Source of the DNA: GCA-2697345 sp045565015
Lineage (GTDB): Bacteria; Pseudomonadota; Alphaproteobacteria; Rhodobacterales; Rhodobacteraceae
Direction of reading: 5' to 3'
Assembly: GCA_045565015.1 (NCBI GenBank)
Contig: JBJLGD010000036.1
Span: 38,094-102,093, forward strand
DNA: 64,000 nt
The translations under genes were made by a program, and so were the position numbers. Below, in pieces: positions 9,798 through 19,252 of the stretch; the first letter of the stretch is position 1; each line of letters opens with the position of its first letter. The notes beneath the pieces were generated by a model. The model searched no databases and was not told where the DNA came from. It saw nothing but the letters and a program-made list of their open reading frames with translations.

Positions 9798-11199
9798 TTA
9801 TTCACTGTCCGAAATTTCAGCGACCCTACTACCAGTACGAATATTTGTAACAATATTTAAAGACTTTAATTTTCTATGCAAAGCTGATCTCTCCATGCCA
9901 ACAAAGGATGCAGTTTTTTGAAATGTTACCATTAAATCTATTAATCTGCAAAAGAAGATAATCTCTTTCAAAGCATTCTCGGGCTTCTCTGAGTGGAAGC
10001 TTTGCTAAATTTGGATCCATAGCCAAACTATTTAATTCAGATCCAGGCTCCTCTTCGGATAAAATTTCTGTTATCTTTATTGATTCTTTATCAACTCCAA
10101 GAATAAGAACTCTTTCAACTAGATTTCTAAGCTGCCTTATATTCCCAGGCCATTTCATTGTTTGCAAAAATGCTAATGCTTCTTCAGATACAGACCGGTT
10201 CGGCAGACCCTGGTTAGTATTAAAGCTGCTCACAAAATGTTCGATCAGTAAAGGTATATCTTCCCTCCTATCCTCTAAACTCGGTATCAAGATAGGGATA
10301 ACATTGAGTCTATGAAAAAGTTCACTTTTAAATCTACCTTGTTCAACTTCTAAACTCAGGATTTTATTTGTCGTTGAAATCACTCTAAATTCAACATGTA
10401 CTTTTGATTGGCCACCAACTCGTTCAAAACTTTGTTCATTTAAACAACGTAACAGCTTTTGTTGAATATCCATTGGTAACTCGGAGATTTCATCAAAAAG
10501 AATTGTCCCTCCATGCGCCTCTTCTAAAAGCCCAGTTGTGAATTTTTTTTCACTATGCTCAATCCCAAATAAAATTTCTTCAAGTTTATTCGGGTTTGAA
10601 GAAGCGCAATTGAAGATAATAAAAGGACTAGCTTTTCTAGAGGATAACTTATGTATAGTTTTTGCTGCCAATCCTTTTCCGGAACCAGCACCACCGGACA
10701 ACATAACTCTAGCATTAGAGCTCGCAACTTTCTCTAATTGCGATAACATCGCGCGGAATGTTTGGCTTTGACCAATCATAGAATGATCTTCGGCATCCCC
10801 TTGTTTTAATAATACATTTTCTTGTAAAAGTTCTGAGTGTTCATAGGCACGCTTTACCACAACCAAAAGCTGATCGGTATTGAATGGTTTCTCGACGTAA
10901 TCATAAGCTCCTTGTTTTATGGCAGCCACTGCAATTTCTATATTTCCATGCCCCGAAATAATTAAAATAGGAATGTCAGGGTTTTTTCTCCTGGTAGCTT
11001 TTAGTATATCAATACCATCCATCTCACTATCTTTTAACCAAATATCGAGTAATAATACAGAAGGCTTTTTCGCATCAATCTCTGCCATACAATCTTCAGA
11101 ATTGCCCACTGATCTAACATTAAAGCCCTCATCTTTTAGGATTTCACTTACCAAATCTCTAATGTCCTCTTCATCATCAACTACCAAAATATCAGTCAA
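9798..11199 (-). CDS. ntrX: Response regulator NtrX, with an apparent frameshift near its C-terminus
   Basis: Response regulator of the NtrY-NtrX pair, linked to nitrogen, redox and cell-envelope control in alphaproteobacteria. It has a receiver domain with phosphoacceptor Asp52 and Lys104, an AAA+ domain with Walker A SGGAGSGKG at about 168-176, and a Fis-type DNA-binding end. In the uninterrupted frame (stop at 9874) the helix-turn-helix is garbled after NGNISK. Removing one T from the forward-strand run of six at 9914-9919 restores TASFVGMERSALHRKLKSL and a stop at 9798-9800, giving 466 residues. No GAFTGA loop is visible in the AAA+ domain. Either the base is an error or the protein lacks its DNA-binding helix. 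Confidence 0.93.
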
Positions 11200-11231
11200 T
11201 TTTTTTACTCCCAGAAAAATACTAATGGATA

Positions 11232-13462
11232 CTATACTAAATGTGGTAAAATAACAACAACTTCTGTACCAGCGTTTAAGGGGTCGTTAATCGGATTAGA
11301 TTTTAGTAATTCAATTGTACCTCCGTGCTGCTCTATAATGTTTTTGACGATAGATAGTCCGAGACCAGTGCCACCTTTACGTGTTGTTACATATGGCTCG
11401 AATAAACTGATATGGTTCTCAGGTAATCCTATACCATTATCTTTTATAGAAATTCTAATAGTGTCATCTAACCTTTCAATCCTTAAAATGATTCTGCCTG
11501 AAAAGGAGCTGTCCTTAATCTCGTTAGCTTCAATAAACGTATCTATTGCTTCGCCAGCATTTTTTATTAAGTTTGTAAACACCTGCCCCATCATTGTGAG
11601 GTCAAAAAAGCCTAAGACAAGTTCTTTATTTCTTTTGAAATAAATTTCCTTATCTGGCATAGCACTTTGCTGCAACAAGACTATATCATTTACTAGTTCT
11701 AACAAATCAATTTTACGTTTCTCTGGCTCCGGCATTCGCGCAAACTTAGAGAAATCATCTACGATACGTTGTATATCATTTGTTTGCCTAATTATCATAT
11801 CAGTATATGGCTTTAACGTATTATCATTTTCAGGTACCAAAGGGCGCAGTTTTTTATATAAACGCTCAGCTGATAACTTTATCGGAGTAAGCGGATTTTT
11901 AATTTCGTGCGCAATCCGACGAGCAACATCTCCCCATGCCGCCATTTTTTGTGCACTAACAAGTTCACTTACATCGTCAAATACTACAACAAATCCGTCA
12001 ATTGAGCCCAATTGATTAACTCTAGCTCGGATTCTGACCAGTAATATCTCTAATTTTCCACGACGGATAACCTTTACTTCACTATAAACTTCACTTTTAA
12101 TTGAAGTGTTAATTTTTTTGAGAAAATCTGCAAACTCTGGGACTAAGGTCTCTAGGTCTAAACCCAAAGCTTCTTCCTCAGTCATATCCAACAGCGATAT
12201 TGCGGATTTATTAATAAAAGTTATTTTTCCATTTGGCAGAATACCAATAACACCAGTAGAAACGGAGGATAAAACAGAGTCAAATAAAATTTTTCGTTGC
12301 TCTATTTGGTCTGTTTTTCCTAATAATTCCCCTCTTTGTATTTCAAGCTTCGATGTCATTTGATTAAAAGACCGTGCTAGGACTGAGAGCTCATCGTTTC
12401 CTTTGGTTTCTAAAACCCTAATACTTAAATCGCCTAAACCTATTTTTTTTGATGCATCTGCTAAATTGCCAATTTGTTTGGAAAGTCTCTCTGCAAACCA
12501 AAACCCTGCCCAAGTTGCCGCTAAAATCAATATTAAAGCAAAACCCAAATACAAAATACCAAATTCAAACAATAGTTTACCTCTATCATTTTCTAACTGC
12601 CTGTAGAATTGAACCGTAGTTTTTGTATCGTCTAAAAGTTGAAGAAAATTTCCATCAACATTTCTGCTCACATATAAGTACCGATTGGGAAACTTTTTTA
12701 GGTTTACCAGTACTCTTAGTTCGTTGTTTTTCCAGTCCTCAATTAAAACCGTTTCGCCTGCTGCAGCTAATTTAAGCTGATGAGTTGTTAAATCATCAAG
12801 TCAAAAAGATAACTTCTCTCGCCTCTAGCTCGAATTTCTCCAGAACCATCAATAATAAATGCCTCTTTTAAACCACGTTGTATTTTCTCTTGGTCTCTCG
12901 ATAGAATTGCACGCAAATCAGAGTCTCCCAGTAATCTGTTGGATTGTTTTGCATCGTTAATATAGCCAGTAAGGATCTTTACGTCTGCAATAAGGCTATT
13001 TTCTTTCTCTAAATGATATGCCTCTGCAGCGGAGAGAGAACTCCCAAGCGCTAGCCGAACTTTTTCAGAGAACCAACCTTCCAAACCGAAATTAAGCGTT
13101 ATAATGGCGAAAATCGCAACCAATACGGCGGGGATTAAAGCAATTATTGAAAAAATTCCTGCTAATCTTAAATGTAGTTGCGCACCACTGGCTGTTTGTC
13201 TTCGTTGAGACATTAGCCTTAAAATTCGCCTCACAATGGCTGTAGCTATAATTAAGATATAGGAAACATCTAGTAAAATTAATAGTCTCAGTCCTTCTGA
13301 AGAGGGGTTAAAATTTAAAGGTCCCATTCCCAGATATGTTAAAACTGCTAGTATAGGTCCGAGCGAGACTAAAAAAAATACAAACATATTTCGTAATTTT
13401 CGATTAACAAAAGTTCTTCGAAAAAAAGTTTCATTCGATCTGTTAGAAAAACTATGTTCCAT
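11232..13462 (-). CDS. ntrY: Sensor histidine kinase NtrY, with an apparent frameshift in the sensor region
   Basis: Membrane sensor kinase partner of NtrX. The N-terminal frame (13462 to about 12788) shows several membrane segments and ends in GERSYLFD followed by a premature stop. The family sequence continues in another frame (DLTTHQLK, AAAGETVLIEDWKNN, RYLYVSRNVDG) into the second frame, which carries a transmembrane segment, HAMP domain, PAS domain, the H-box AHEIKNPLTPIKLSAERL and an ATPase domain with DNGIGLPE and GTGLGLSI. One base seems to be missing around 12791-12802; adding it gives 743 residues, the normal NtrY length. The stop is 32 bases upstream of the ntrX start. Confidence 0.92.
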
Positions 13463-13514
13463 TTATCTTTTTCAAAACAACTTATAGTTACAAAAGCACT
13501 CTTGAGTGAGACTC

Positions 13515-14888
13515 TTAACCAATAATTTGACCTTTTGTTATATTTATTTTTTGTTCAAATATTTTTTTTCTTAAAGTATTCCTGTTAATTCCAAGCATTT
13601 TTGCACATCTGGCTTGGTTTCCAGACGCAAATTTAAGGGATAGCTCTAAAAGTGGGCCTTCAATTTCTTTAATAACTCGATCATATAAATTAGCTTGAGG
13701 CATAACTGAACCATGAAGATCAAAGTAACGGATAAGATACGAGCTGAACATTTTGTTTAAATTTTTTTCCTCTAATCTTGTATTGTCTATTCCAATGTTT
13801 GGCTGACTTGACAAAGCCAGCGCTACATCTCTTTCAGATATTGTATTATTCTCACAAGTATACATTAAACCTTTTATAAAATTTTTAAACTGTCTTGTAT
13901 TTCCAGGCCAAGTATAACCCCTAAGTTTATCGATAACAGATTTGGATAAAACTACTTTAGAAGTGCTAGTATCAGAATCTAATGAGATGAAATATCGTGC
14001 TAGTAATTCTATGTCTTCTGTTATTTCTCGCAAAGGTGGAACAAGAATAGAAATTCCGTTGAGCCTGTAAAACAAATCTTTTCTAAAAATATCTTTTTGC
14101 ATTAAATCTTCTAAATTACGTTGAGAAGTACTTAAAATTTTTGGCTTTCCCCCTTTAAATTCATCTAAAGCTTGAACTATCAGGGACTGAGCATCTTGCG
14201 AAAGGTCAGCCACTTCATCCAGTAGGACCGTTCCGATATTGTCATCATGGAAAAAAGATGAAATATTTTCTATCTTATTCAATTCTTTAGCATGTATGGT
14301 TTTAAATGAATGGTTTTTCAAGTCAGAGAAATTATGAATCATGTTAGCAATTAGACTTTTACCCACACCACTTTCACCTAAAATTAATATTGGTAGTTCA
14401 ATGTTAATTACTTTGGCGATCTTTTTATAAAGCGATTGCATTTTTATAGATTGCCCAACTAATGGGATATCTAACTCCATTTCTGGAACATCTTGAACTT
14501 CTAAATCATTAATATCATTTTTCAAAATATTAGAAACTATTTTTAAAATATCAGGTAAATTGAAAGGCTTTGGGAAATAGTCATACGCCTTGGATCTAGA
14601 AGCCTCGACAGCTATTTTCACATTACTTTGAGCAGAAATAATAATCACAGGTAAATTTGGCCTTATCGAATAAATAGTTTCAAGAGCTTCCAAACCGTTA
14701 CCATCAGGCATAAATATATCTGAAATTACTACGTCTCCCTTACCTTCTCCAACCCACCGTATTAAAGTGGTCAAAGAGGCAGTTGCATGAACCTTACAAC
14801 CAGCTCTAGTGAAAGCTTGCACTAAAACTGTACGTATTGTTTTATCGTCATCAGCAATTAAAATAGTACCTTCCATCTTATTTATCAT
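13515..14888 (-). CDS. ntrC: Nitrogen regulation response regulator NtrC, Rhodobacter type without GAFTGA
   Basis: Nitrogen-starvation transcription activator, 457 residues. The receiver domain has phosphoacceptor Asp57 (VISDIFMPDG) and the KPF lysine near residue 106. The AAA+ domain has Walker A GESGVGKS and a Walker B-like VLLDE. The Fis-type helix-turn-helix at the C-terminus reads NQARCAKMLGINRNTLRKK. The GAFTGA loop that contacts sigma-54 is absent: the segment between the HAKEL region and the DNIGTVLLDE strand is shortened. NtrC of Rhodobacter capsulatus has the same loss and works with sigma-70. The start overlaps the ntrB stop by 11 bases; an ATG four codons in is also possible. Confidence 0.95.
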   Translation of the reverse strand: MINKMEGTILIADDDKTIRTVLVQAFTRAGCKVHATASLTTLIRWVGEGKGDVVISDIFMPDGNGLEALETIYSIRPNLPVIIISAQSNVKIAVEASRSKAYDYFPKPFNLPDILKIVSNILKNDINDLEVQDVPEMELDIPLVGQSIKMQSLYKKIAKVINIELPILILGESGVGKSLIANMIHNFSDLKNHSFKTIHAKELNKIENISSFFHDDNIGTVLLDEVADLSQDAQSLIVQALDEFKGGKPKILSTSQRNLEDLMQKDIFRKDLFYRLNGISILVPPLREITEDIELLARYFISLDSDTSTSKVVLSKSVIDKLRGYTWPGNTRQFKNFIKGLMYTCENNTISERDVALALSSQPNIGIDNTRLEEKNLNKMFSSYLIRYFDLHGSVMPQANLYDRVIKEIEGPLLELSLKFASGNQARCAKMLGINRNTLRKKIFEQKINITKGQIIG

Positions 14889-15951
14889 CCCTCTGTGTAA
14901 TGGGTAGAGATATTCTAATAACCGTATCTCCAGGGTTCGACTTTATACTTATCCAACCATTGTGCTCTCTTATTATTCGTGAAACTAGCGCTAGTCCTAA
15001 ACCACTTCCATTAGTTTTACTCGAAACAAACGGCTGAAAAGCTTTAGCCAATATTTTTTTTGAAAACCCTTTACCATTATCACGTATTTCAATATTTAAT
15101 GGTGTCGGTATACTTTCTCCTGTTTTGTTTTTTATATTCATCAAATTTTCATAAAAAGTGCGTACTTCGATAATAACTGAACCATTTTCTGACGCTTCAA
15201 CGGAATTTTTAAATATATTCAAAAAAGTTTGTAATAAAAGGTCAAAATCTCCAAGAACATTAGGAAGCGATGGATCATATTTTTCTTTTATAACTACGTT
15301 AGACGCAAAACCATAAGTTGCGATTTTTCTAGCTCTATCTAAAATTAAATGTATATTTTCCGGCTTTTTAGATATTGGTTTAAATTTTCCAAATTGCCCC
15401 ACATGACTTAAGGTTTCTTCTATTCTTCTGGACTCTTCAACTATCAAGTCTATCAGTTTATTATCTTTTTTAGATAAATTCATACTTAGTAATTGAGCAG
15501 CACCAATAATTCCTGCAAGTGGATTCTTTATTTCATGGGAAAGCATTTCCACAAGACCAATCGTTGGATGACTTGCCTCCAAGCTGTCAAACACTTTTTC
15601 AGTAAGATCGTCAATTTCTCTTACATCCAATCCAACTAAAATAAAATCTGTAGTATCAGTCAATATCGATAACTGAAGATTACACTGTATATTCGAACGC
15701 CCTACAATTTCGATGTTAATATTACTTATGTAAGCGTTTGTTTGTGAGTCCCTAACTGCTAGTAAAGACTCTGTTAAAAGGTTATTCATTCCCAACCTAC
15801 TACTAAAGTGAGACCCTTTAATATTTCGATTTGATACATTGAATAATGACTCAGCAGCAGGGTTAATCGCAAAAATAAAATCTTTTTCATCAATTAAAAT
15901 TAGAGGATTAGGGATAGTTGACCAAATTTTATCTAGAAACATCTCAAACAT
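14878..15951 (-). CDS. ntrB: Nitrogen regulation sensor histidine kinase NtrB
   Basis: A soluble 357-residue kinase that phosphorylates NtrC under nitrogen limitation, controlled by PII. It has an N-terminal PAS domain (LIDEKDFIFAINPAAESLF near 19-37), the H-box LSHEIKNPLAGIIGAAQ, and an ATPase domain with DNGKGFSKK (N-box/G1) and GSGLGLALVSRI (G2). No membrane segments are seen, as expected for NtrB. The start overlaps the dusB stop by eight bases and the gene runs into ntrC, forming a dusB-ntrB-ntrC operon. Confidence 0.95.
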   Translation of the reverse strand: MFEMFLDKIWSTIPNPLILIDEKDFIFAINPAAESLFNVSNRNIKGSHFSSRLGMNNLLTESLLAVRDSQTNAYISNINIEIVGRSNIQCNLQLSILTDTTDFILVGLDVREIDDLTEKVFDSLEASHPTIGLVEMLSHEIKNPLAGIIGAAQLLSMNLSKKDNKLIDLIVEESRRIEETLSHVGQFGKFKPISKKPENIHLILDRARKIATYGFASNVVIKEKYDPSLPNVLGDFDLLLQTFLNIFKNSVEASENGSVIIEVRTFYENLMNIKNKTGESIPTPLNIEIRDNGKGFSKKILAKAFQPFVSSKTNGSGLGLALVSRIIREHNGWISIKSNPGDTVIRISLPITQRDDK

Positions 15952-16966
15952 TTAAATCTATGTATTTAAAGTTACTAAGCTTTAGTATCATTGACTTAAT
16001 ATGACTATTACATGCGGTAGTTAATATTTCATGCTTAAAATTAGCCGAAATATCAAAATTTTTCATATACCAATTTAAATGTTTTCTAGCCAATCTCATA
16101 CCAAGATCTTTACCATAAAATAACAATATACTTTCGTAATGTTCTAAAATTAAATTAATTTTTTCAACTATGGACATATTATAATTAATGTTTTGATTTG
16201 AAACAGAACTAAAAATATTACGTAATATCCATGGCTTTCCACGCGCACCTCTACCTACCATAAATCCATTCGCTTTAGAATTTAAAAGAGCTGCTCTCGC
16301 AGAATTAGAACAGATTATATCACCATTTATCACGACAGGGATTTTAGTTGCCTCAGATATATCTGAAACCTCCGACCATTCCGCCCTATAATTAAAAAAT
16401 TGACACCTTGTTCTCGCATGTATTGTAATTAACTTTATGCCACCTTCTTCAGCTATTTTAGCTAGGAGAGAAGCATTCTTACTAAGTTGATCCCAACCGA
16501 GCCGCATTTTCAGCGTTACCGGAACATCAACACTTTCAACCACGCTATCAATAATCGTTTTTACTAAATCTGGATTTTTCATTAAGGCTGCTCCAGCTTC
16601 TCCCCTGTTAACTCTCTTTGAAGGACACCCCATATTGATATCCACAGCGCGAGAACCGATAGAGACTACATACTTAGCAGATTCAGAAAGCCAATATGGA
16701 TCACATCCGGCCAGTTGCACAATTGAGTTTTTAGGATCACTTACAAGTTTCAATTTTTTTGACCAGCTCGGCAAATCAGACATAACTGCCTTACTTGCAA
16801 TCATCTCACTTACGATATTACCTACCCCAAGGCTTGATACTAGTTCACGAAAAGGTAAGTCAGAGATACCAGCCATAGGCGCTAAATACACCAGCGGTGA
16901 ATTATTTTGTGCTTTTTTATTAGGCAAACGTTTAATCCTTAACCTATTAATTCTCATATAATTCAA
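15944..16966 (-). CDS. dusB: tRNA-dihydrouridine synthase DusB
   Basis: A 340-residue FMN-dependent enzyme that reduces uridine to dihydrouridine in the tRNA D-loop. Visible signatures are the FMN-binding start YLAPMAGISDLPFRELV (27-43), the active-site loop DINMGCPSKRVNRGEAGAAL with catalytic Cys114, and the VNGDI and MVGRGARGKPW phosphate-binding strands. It is the historical nifR3 gene, which lies before ntrB-ntrC in Rhodobacter; the same arrangement is seen here. The divergent ispD starts 89 bases away. Methionines at 1 and 4 are both possible starts. Confidence 0.94.
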   Translation of the reverse strand: MNYMRINRLRIKRLPNKKAQNNSPLVYLAPMAGISDLPFRELVSSLGVGNIVSEMIASKAVMSDLPSWSKKLKLVSDPKNSIVQLAGCDPYWLSESAKYVVSIGSRAVDINMGCPSKRVNRGEAGAALMKNPDLVKTIIDSVVESVDVPVTLKMRLGWDQLSKNASLLAKIAEEGGIKLITIHARTRCQFFNYRAEWSEVSDISEATKIPVVINGDIICSNSARAALLNSKANGFMVGRGARGKPWILRNIFSSVSNQNINYNMSIVEKINLILEHYESILLFYGKDLGMRLARKHLNWYMKNFDISANFKHEILTTACNSHIKSMILKLSNFKYIDLNV

Positions 16967-17022
16967 TTATAATTTATGCAACAGAAATAAAACATAACCT
17001 TATTTTCTGAATACGGTTCTAA

Positions 17023-17056
17023 TTGTATCCATTTACCAACTTGATATAATAAGTCA
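17023..17056 (+). promoter_or_regulatory. Candidate ispD promoter, possibly giving a leaderless transcript
   Basis: A perfect -10 hexamer TATAAT at 17045-17050 follows a -35-like TTGTAT at 17023-17028 with a 16-base spacer. Transcription would start about at the A of the ispD ATG (17056), leaving no room for a ribosome binding site, and none is visible upstream. This is inferred from sequence only. Confidence 0.5.
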
Positions 17057-17727
17057 TGGAAAACGATAAAAAAATAGCAGTTGTTATAGTGGCTGGAGGT
17101 ACTGGTGATAGAGTTGGTGGTAAGGTAAACAAGCAATGGAAAATAATTTCGGGGAAACCTGTATTAGACTGGACAATTTCTAAATTTAAAAATCACTCCA
17201 GAATAAGTCAAATAATATTAGTGTTAAAAAATGCTGATCAATTCAAAGATTATAAGAAAACTTTGGAAATCCTTAAGATAGTTCCTTCAGGAACTACACG
17301 AACTAAATCTGTGTTAAATGGTTTACTGGCAGTTTCCAAGGATACTTCATATGTATTGATCCATGATGCCGCTAGGCCTTGTGTAAGCAAAACACTTATT
17401 TCAAGGGTTATAAGTGAGTTAGAGTTTTCTGATGCCGTGATACCTGTAATGGAAATAACCGACTCCCTATGGAGAATAACTTCTGAAAAAGAAAACTTTA
17501 AAGAACCTTGCATACGCGAAAACTTTAGAACCACCCAGACACCTCAAGGTTTTAATTACAAAAAAATTCTTGATGCTCACAAAAAAAATGAAACTTCCAC
17601 AACGGATGATACAGCACTAGCTATTAAATCAAATATGAGTATTACTACGGTTGAGGGGGATTTAAAGAATATTAAAATTACCTTTCAATCGGATTTTGAG
17701 TTAGCTAAAATGTTTTTGGAGAATTAA
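17056..17727 (+). CDS. ispD: 2-C-methyl-D-erythritol 4-phosphate cytidylyltransferase
   Basis: Third step of the non-mevalonate (MEP) isoprenoid pathway: activates methylerythritol phosphate with CTP. The 223-residue protein starts with the nucleotide-binding loop VAGGTGDRVGGKVNKQW, has VLIHDAARPCV in the middle and TQTPQGF plus TTDDTALA towards the C-terminus, all conserved in IspD. It is immediately followed by ispF with no gap. In many alphaproteobacteria the two are fused; here they are separate genes. Confidence 0.95.
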   Translation: MENDKKIAVVIVAGGTGDRVGGKVNKQWKIISGKPVLDWTISKFKNHSRISQIILVLKNADQFKDYKKTLEILKIVPSGTTRTKSVLNGLLAVSKDTSYVLIHDAARPCVSKTLISRVISELEFSDAVIPVMEITDSLWRITSEKENFKEPCIRENFRTTQTPQGFNYKKILDAHKKNETSTTDDTALAIKSNMSITTVEGDLKNIKITFQSDFELAKMFLEN

Positions 17728-18210
17728 TTGGATTTTCGATTTGGACATGGGTTTGATGTACATCGGTTTATAGCTGGAGATTTTATTGTTTTATGTGGCT
17801 TAAAAATAGCCTTCCCAAAGAGTTTATTAGGGCATTCTGATGCAGATGTGGGGCTACATAGTATAACCGACGCCCTATATGGCGCTGTTGGGTGTGGTGA
17901 TATAGGTCTTCATTTCCCATCAAGTGATAAAAGTTGGCAAAATGCTGATAGTAGAATTTTTATAAAACACGCCCAAAAGATCGTTCAAGAAAAAGGGTAC
18001 GAAGTTTCAAATATCGATGTTACATTTATTTGCGAAGCTCCAAAGATTAACCAGTACAGAGACGAGATGGAGAAAAAACTTTCTGAAATATTAAAAATTG
18101 AACTAAATCGGATAAATATAAAAGCTACTACAAGTGAGGGTTTAGGGTTCACCGGCAGAAAAGAGGGGATCGCGTGTCTTACCACTTTAGGTTTAATATC
18201 AAAGTGTTAG
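17728..18210 (+). CDS. ispF: 2-C-methyl-D-erythritol 2,4-cyclodiphosphate synthase
   Basis: Fifth step of the MEP pathway: forms the cyclic diphosphate and releases CMP. The 160-residue length is standard. Metal ligands are seen in GFDVHRF (Asp10, His12) and in LGHSDADVGLHSITDAL with the third histidine. The C-terminal TTSEGLGFTGRKEGIA is the family signature. The start codon is TTG directly after the ispD stop, so the two are almost certainly translated together. The end overlaps the start of pgpA. Confidence 0.96.
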   Translation: MDFRFGHGFDVHRFIAGDFIVLCGLKIAFPKSLLGHSDADVGLHSITDALYGAVGCGDIGLHFPSSDKSWQNADSRIFIKHAQKIVQEKGYEVSNIDVTFICEAPKINQYRDEMEKKLSEILKIELNRINIKATTSEGLGFTGRKEGIACLTTLGLISKC

Positions 18211-18686
18211 AATCCTTTATAACTGTGTTTTTCATTGGCTACATAAAAGTTGCTCCTGGTACCTTTGGATCACTGATTGGCGTCATATTAACGATAGCGA
18301 TATGTTTAAATGCTGGTCCTTACTTGTTTTTTGTAATCATATTGGTTTTAGCTTTACTAGGAACAATCGCAATACATCACTCAACAAAGAAAATTAAAAA
18401 CAAAGATCGTAAGGAAATAGTCATTGATGAAGTAGTTGGACAATTAATTAGCTTGCTTCCAATATCTTTAATGGCTTACACACACGATTTAGACCTATAT
18501 GATTTATGGCCATTTATTTTTTTTGGTTTTTTAAGCTTTCGTTTTTTTGATATCTTTAAGTTTGGTCCCGTAAAGCAGGCTGATAATCGTAATGATGCGA
18601 TAGGCGTTATGCTTGATGATGTGTACGCCGGAGTTGTTTCAGCTCTTTTATTAATGGCTTTGATGGTGATCATTTATGGATATTAG
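18174..18686 (+). CDS. pgpA: Phosphatidylglycerophosphatase A
   Basis: Dephosphorylates phosphatidylglycerophosphate in the inner membrane to make phosphatidylglycerol. Signatures are KVAPGTFGSLIGV near the N-terminus, KDRKEIVIDEVVGQL with the conserved acidic residues in the middle, and FRFFDIFKFGPVKQAD followed by GVMLDDVYAG. Four hydrophobic segments fit the family. The frame opens at GTG 18174, overlapping ispF by 37 bases. GTG 18204, giving a shorter 160-residue protein, fits family starts better. It is followed by pncC with an 11-base overlap. Confidence 0.92.
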   Translation: MSYHFRFNIKVLESFITVFFIGYIKVAPGTFGSLIGVILTIAICLNAGPYLFFVIILVLALLGTIAIHHSTKKIKNKDRKEIVIDEVVGQLISLLPISLMAYTHDLDLYDLWPFIFFGFLSFRFFDIFKFGPVKQADNRNDAIGVMLDDVYAGVVSALLLMALMVIIYGY

Positions 18687-19152
18687 TCCGAAGCAAATAA
18701 TTAATTTAGCGTTAAAAAAACAGTTTAGAATATCTATAGCCGAAAGCTGCACAGGTGGTCTATTAACTGCCTCCCTAACGGAAATACCAGGTTCCTCAGA
18801 GGTTATTGATAGAGGTTACGTAACCTATTCTAATCAATCTAAATTAGATTTATTAAACGTCAAAAAAAGTACTTTATATCAACACGGGGCCGTTTCAGCT
18901 GAAACGGCTAAAGAAATGGCTCTCGGAGCGCTTGAAAAGTCTGACTCTCAGCTGAGTATTTCAATTACTGGTGTTGCTGGACCAAGTCACTCTGAACAAA
19001 AGGAAGTTGGATTAGTATATTTTGGTTGGGCAGGTATCCATGTCCTAACCGATTCTGAGCATGTGAATTTTGGGAACTTAGGCCGAGAAATTATTAGACT
19101 TAAGTCAGTTGAATACGCTATACACATTTTATATCGAATTTTAAAAATTTAA
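18676..19152 (+). CDS. pncC: Nicotinamide-nucleotide amidohydrolase PncC (CinA C-terminal domain)
   Basis: Hydrolyses nicotinamide mononucleotide to nicotinate mononucleotide in pyridine-nucleotide recycling. The 158-residue protein is the stand-alone CinA_C domain: ESCTGGLLTASLTEIPGSS at the N-terminus, RGYVTYSNQSK, HGAVSAETAKEMA and SITGVAGPS. The larger CinA N-terminal domain is absent, as is usual in alphaproteobacteria. It is last in the ispD-ispF-pgpA-pncC run and overlaps pgpA by 11 bases. Confidence 0.93.
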   Translation: MDISPKQIINLALKKQFRISIAESCTGGLLTASLTEIPGSSEVIDRGYVTYSNQSKLDLLNVKKSTLYQHGAVSAETAKEMALGALEKSDSQLSISITGVAGPSHSEQKEVGLVYFGWAGIHVLTDSEHVNFGNLGREIIRLKSVEYAIHILYRILKI

Positions 19153-19252
19153 TATTTAATTTTTTGACTTAATAAAGTTATGTTCCAGATAAGAAATGTT
19201 TGTTTTATTTTAAAGTAGTTGATACAATATTATCCTTGGGAAAAAAATAAAC

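Noticed and set aside
9913..9919. AAAAAAC as a programmed -1 ribosomal slippery heptamer
   Set aside because: The restored reading needs a +1 move (one base skipped). A -1 slip at this site in ntrX leads to an unrelated frame that soon stops, and in penicillin acylase the heptamer is not in the A-AAA-AAC phase.
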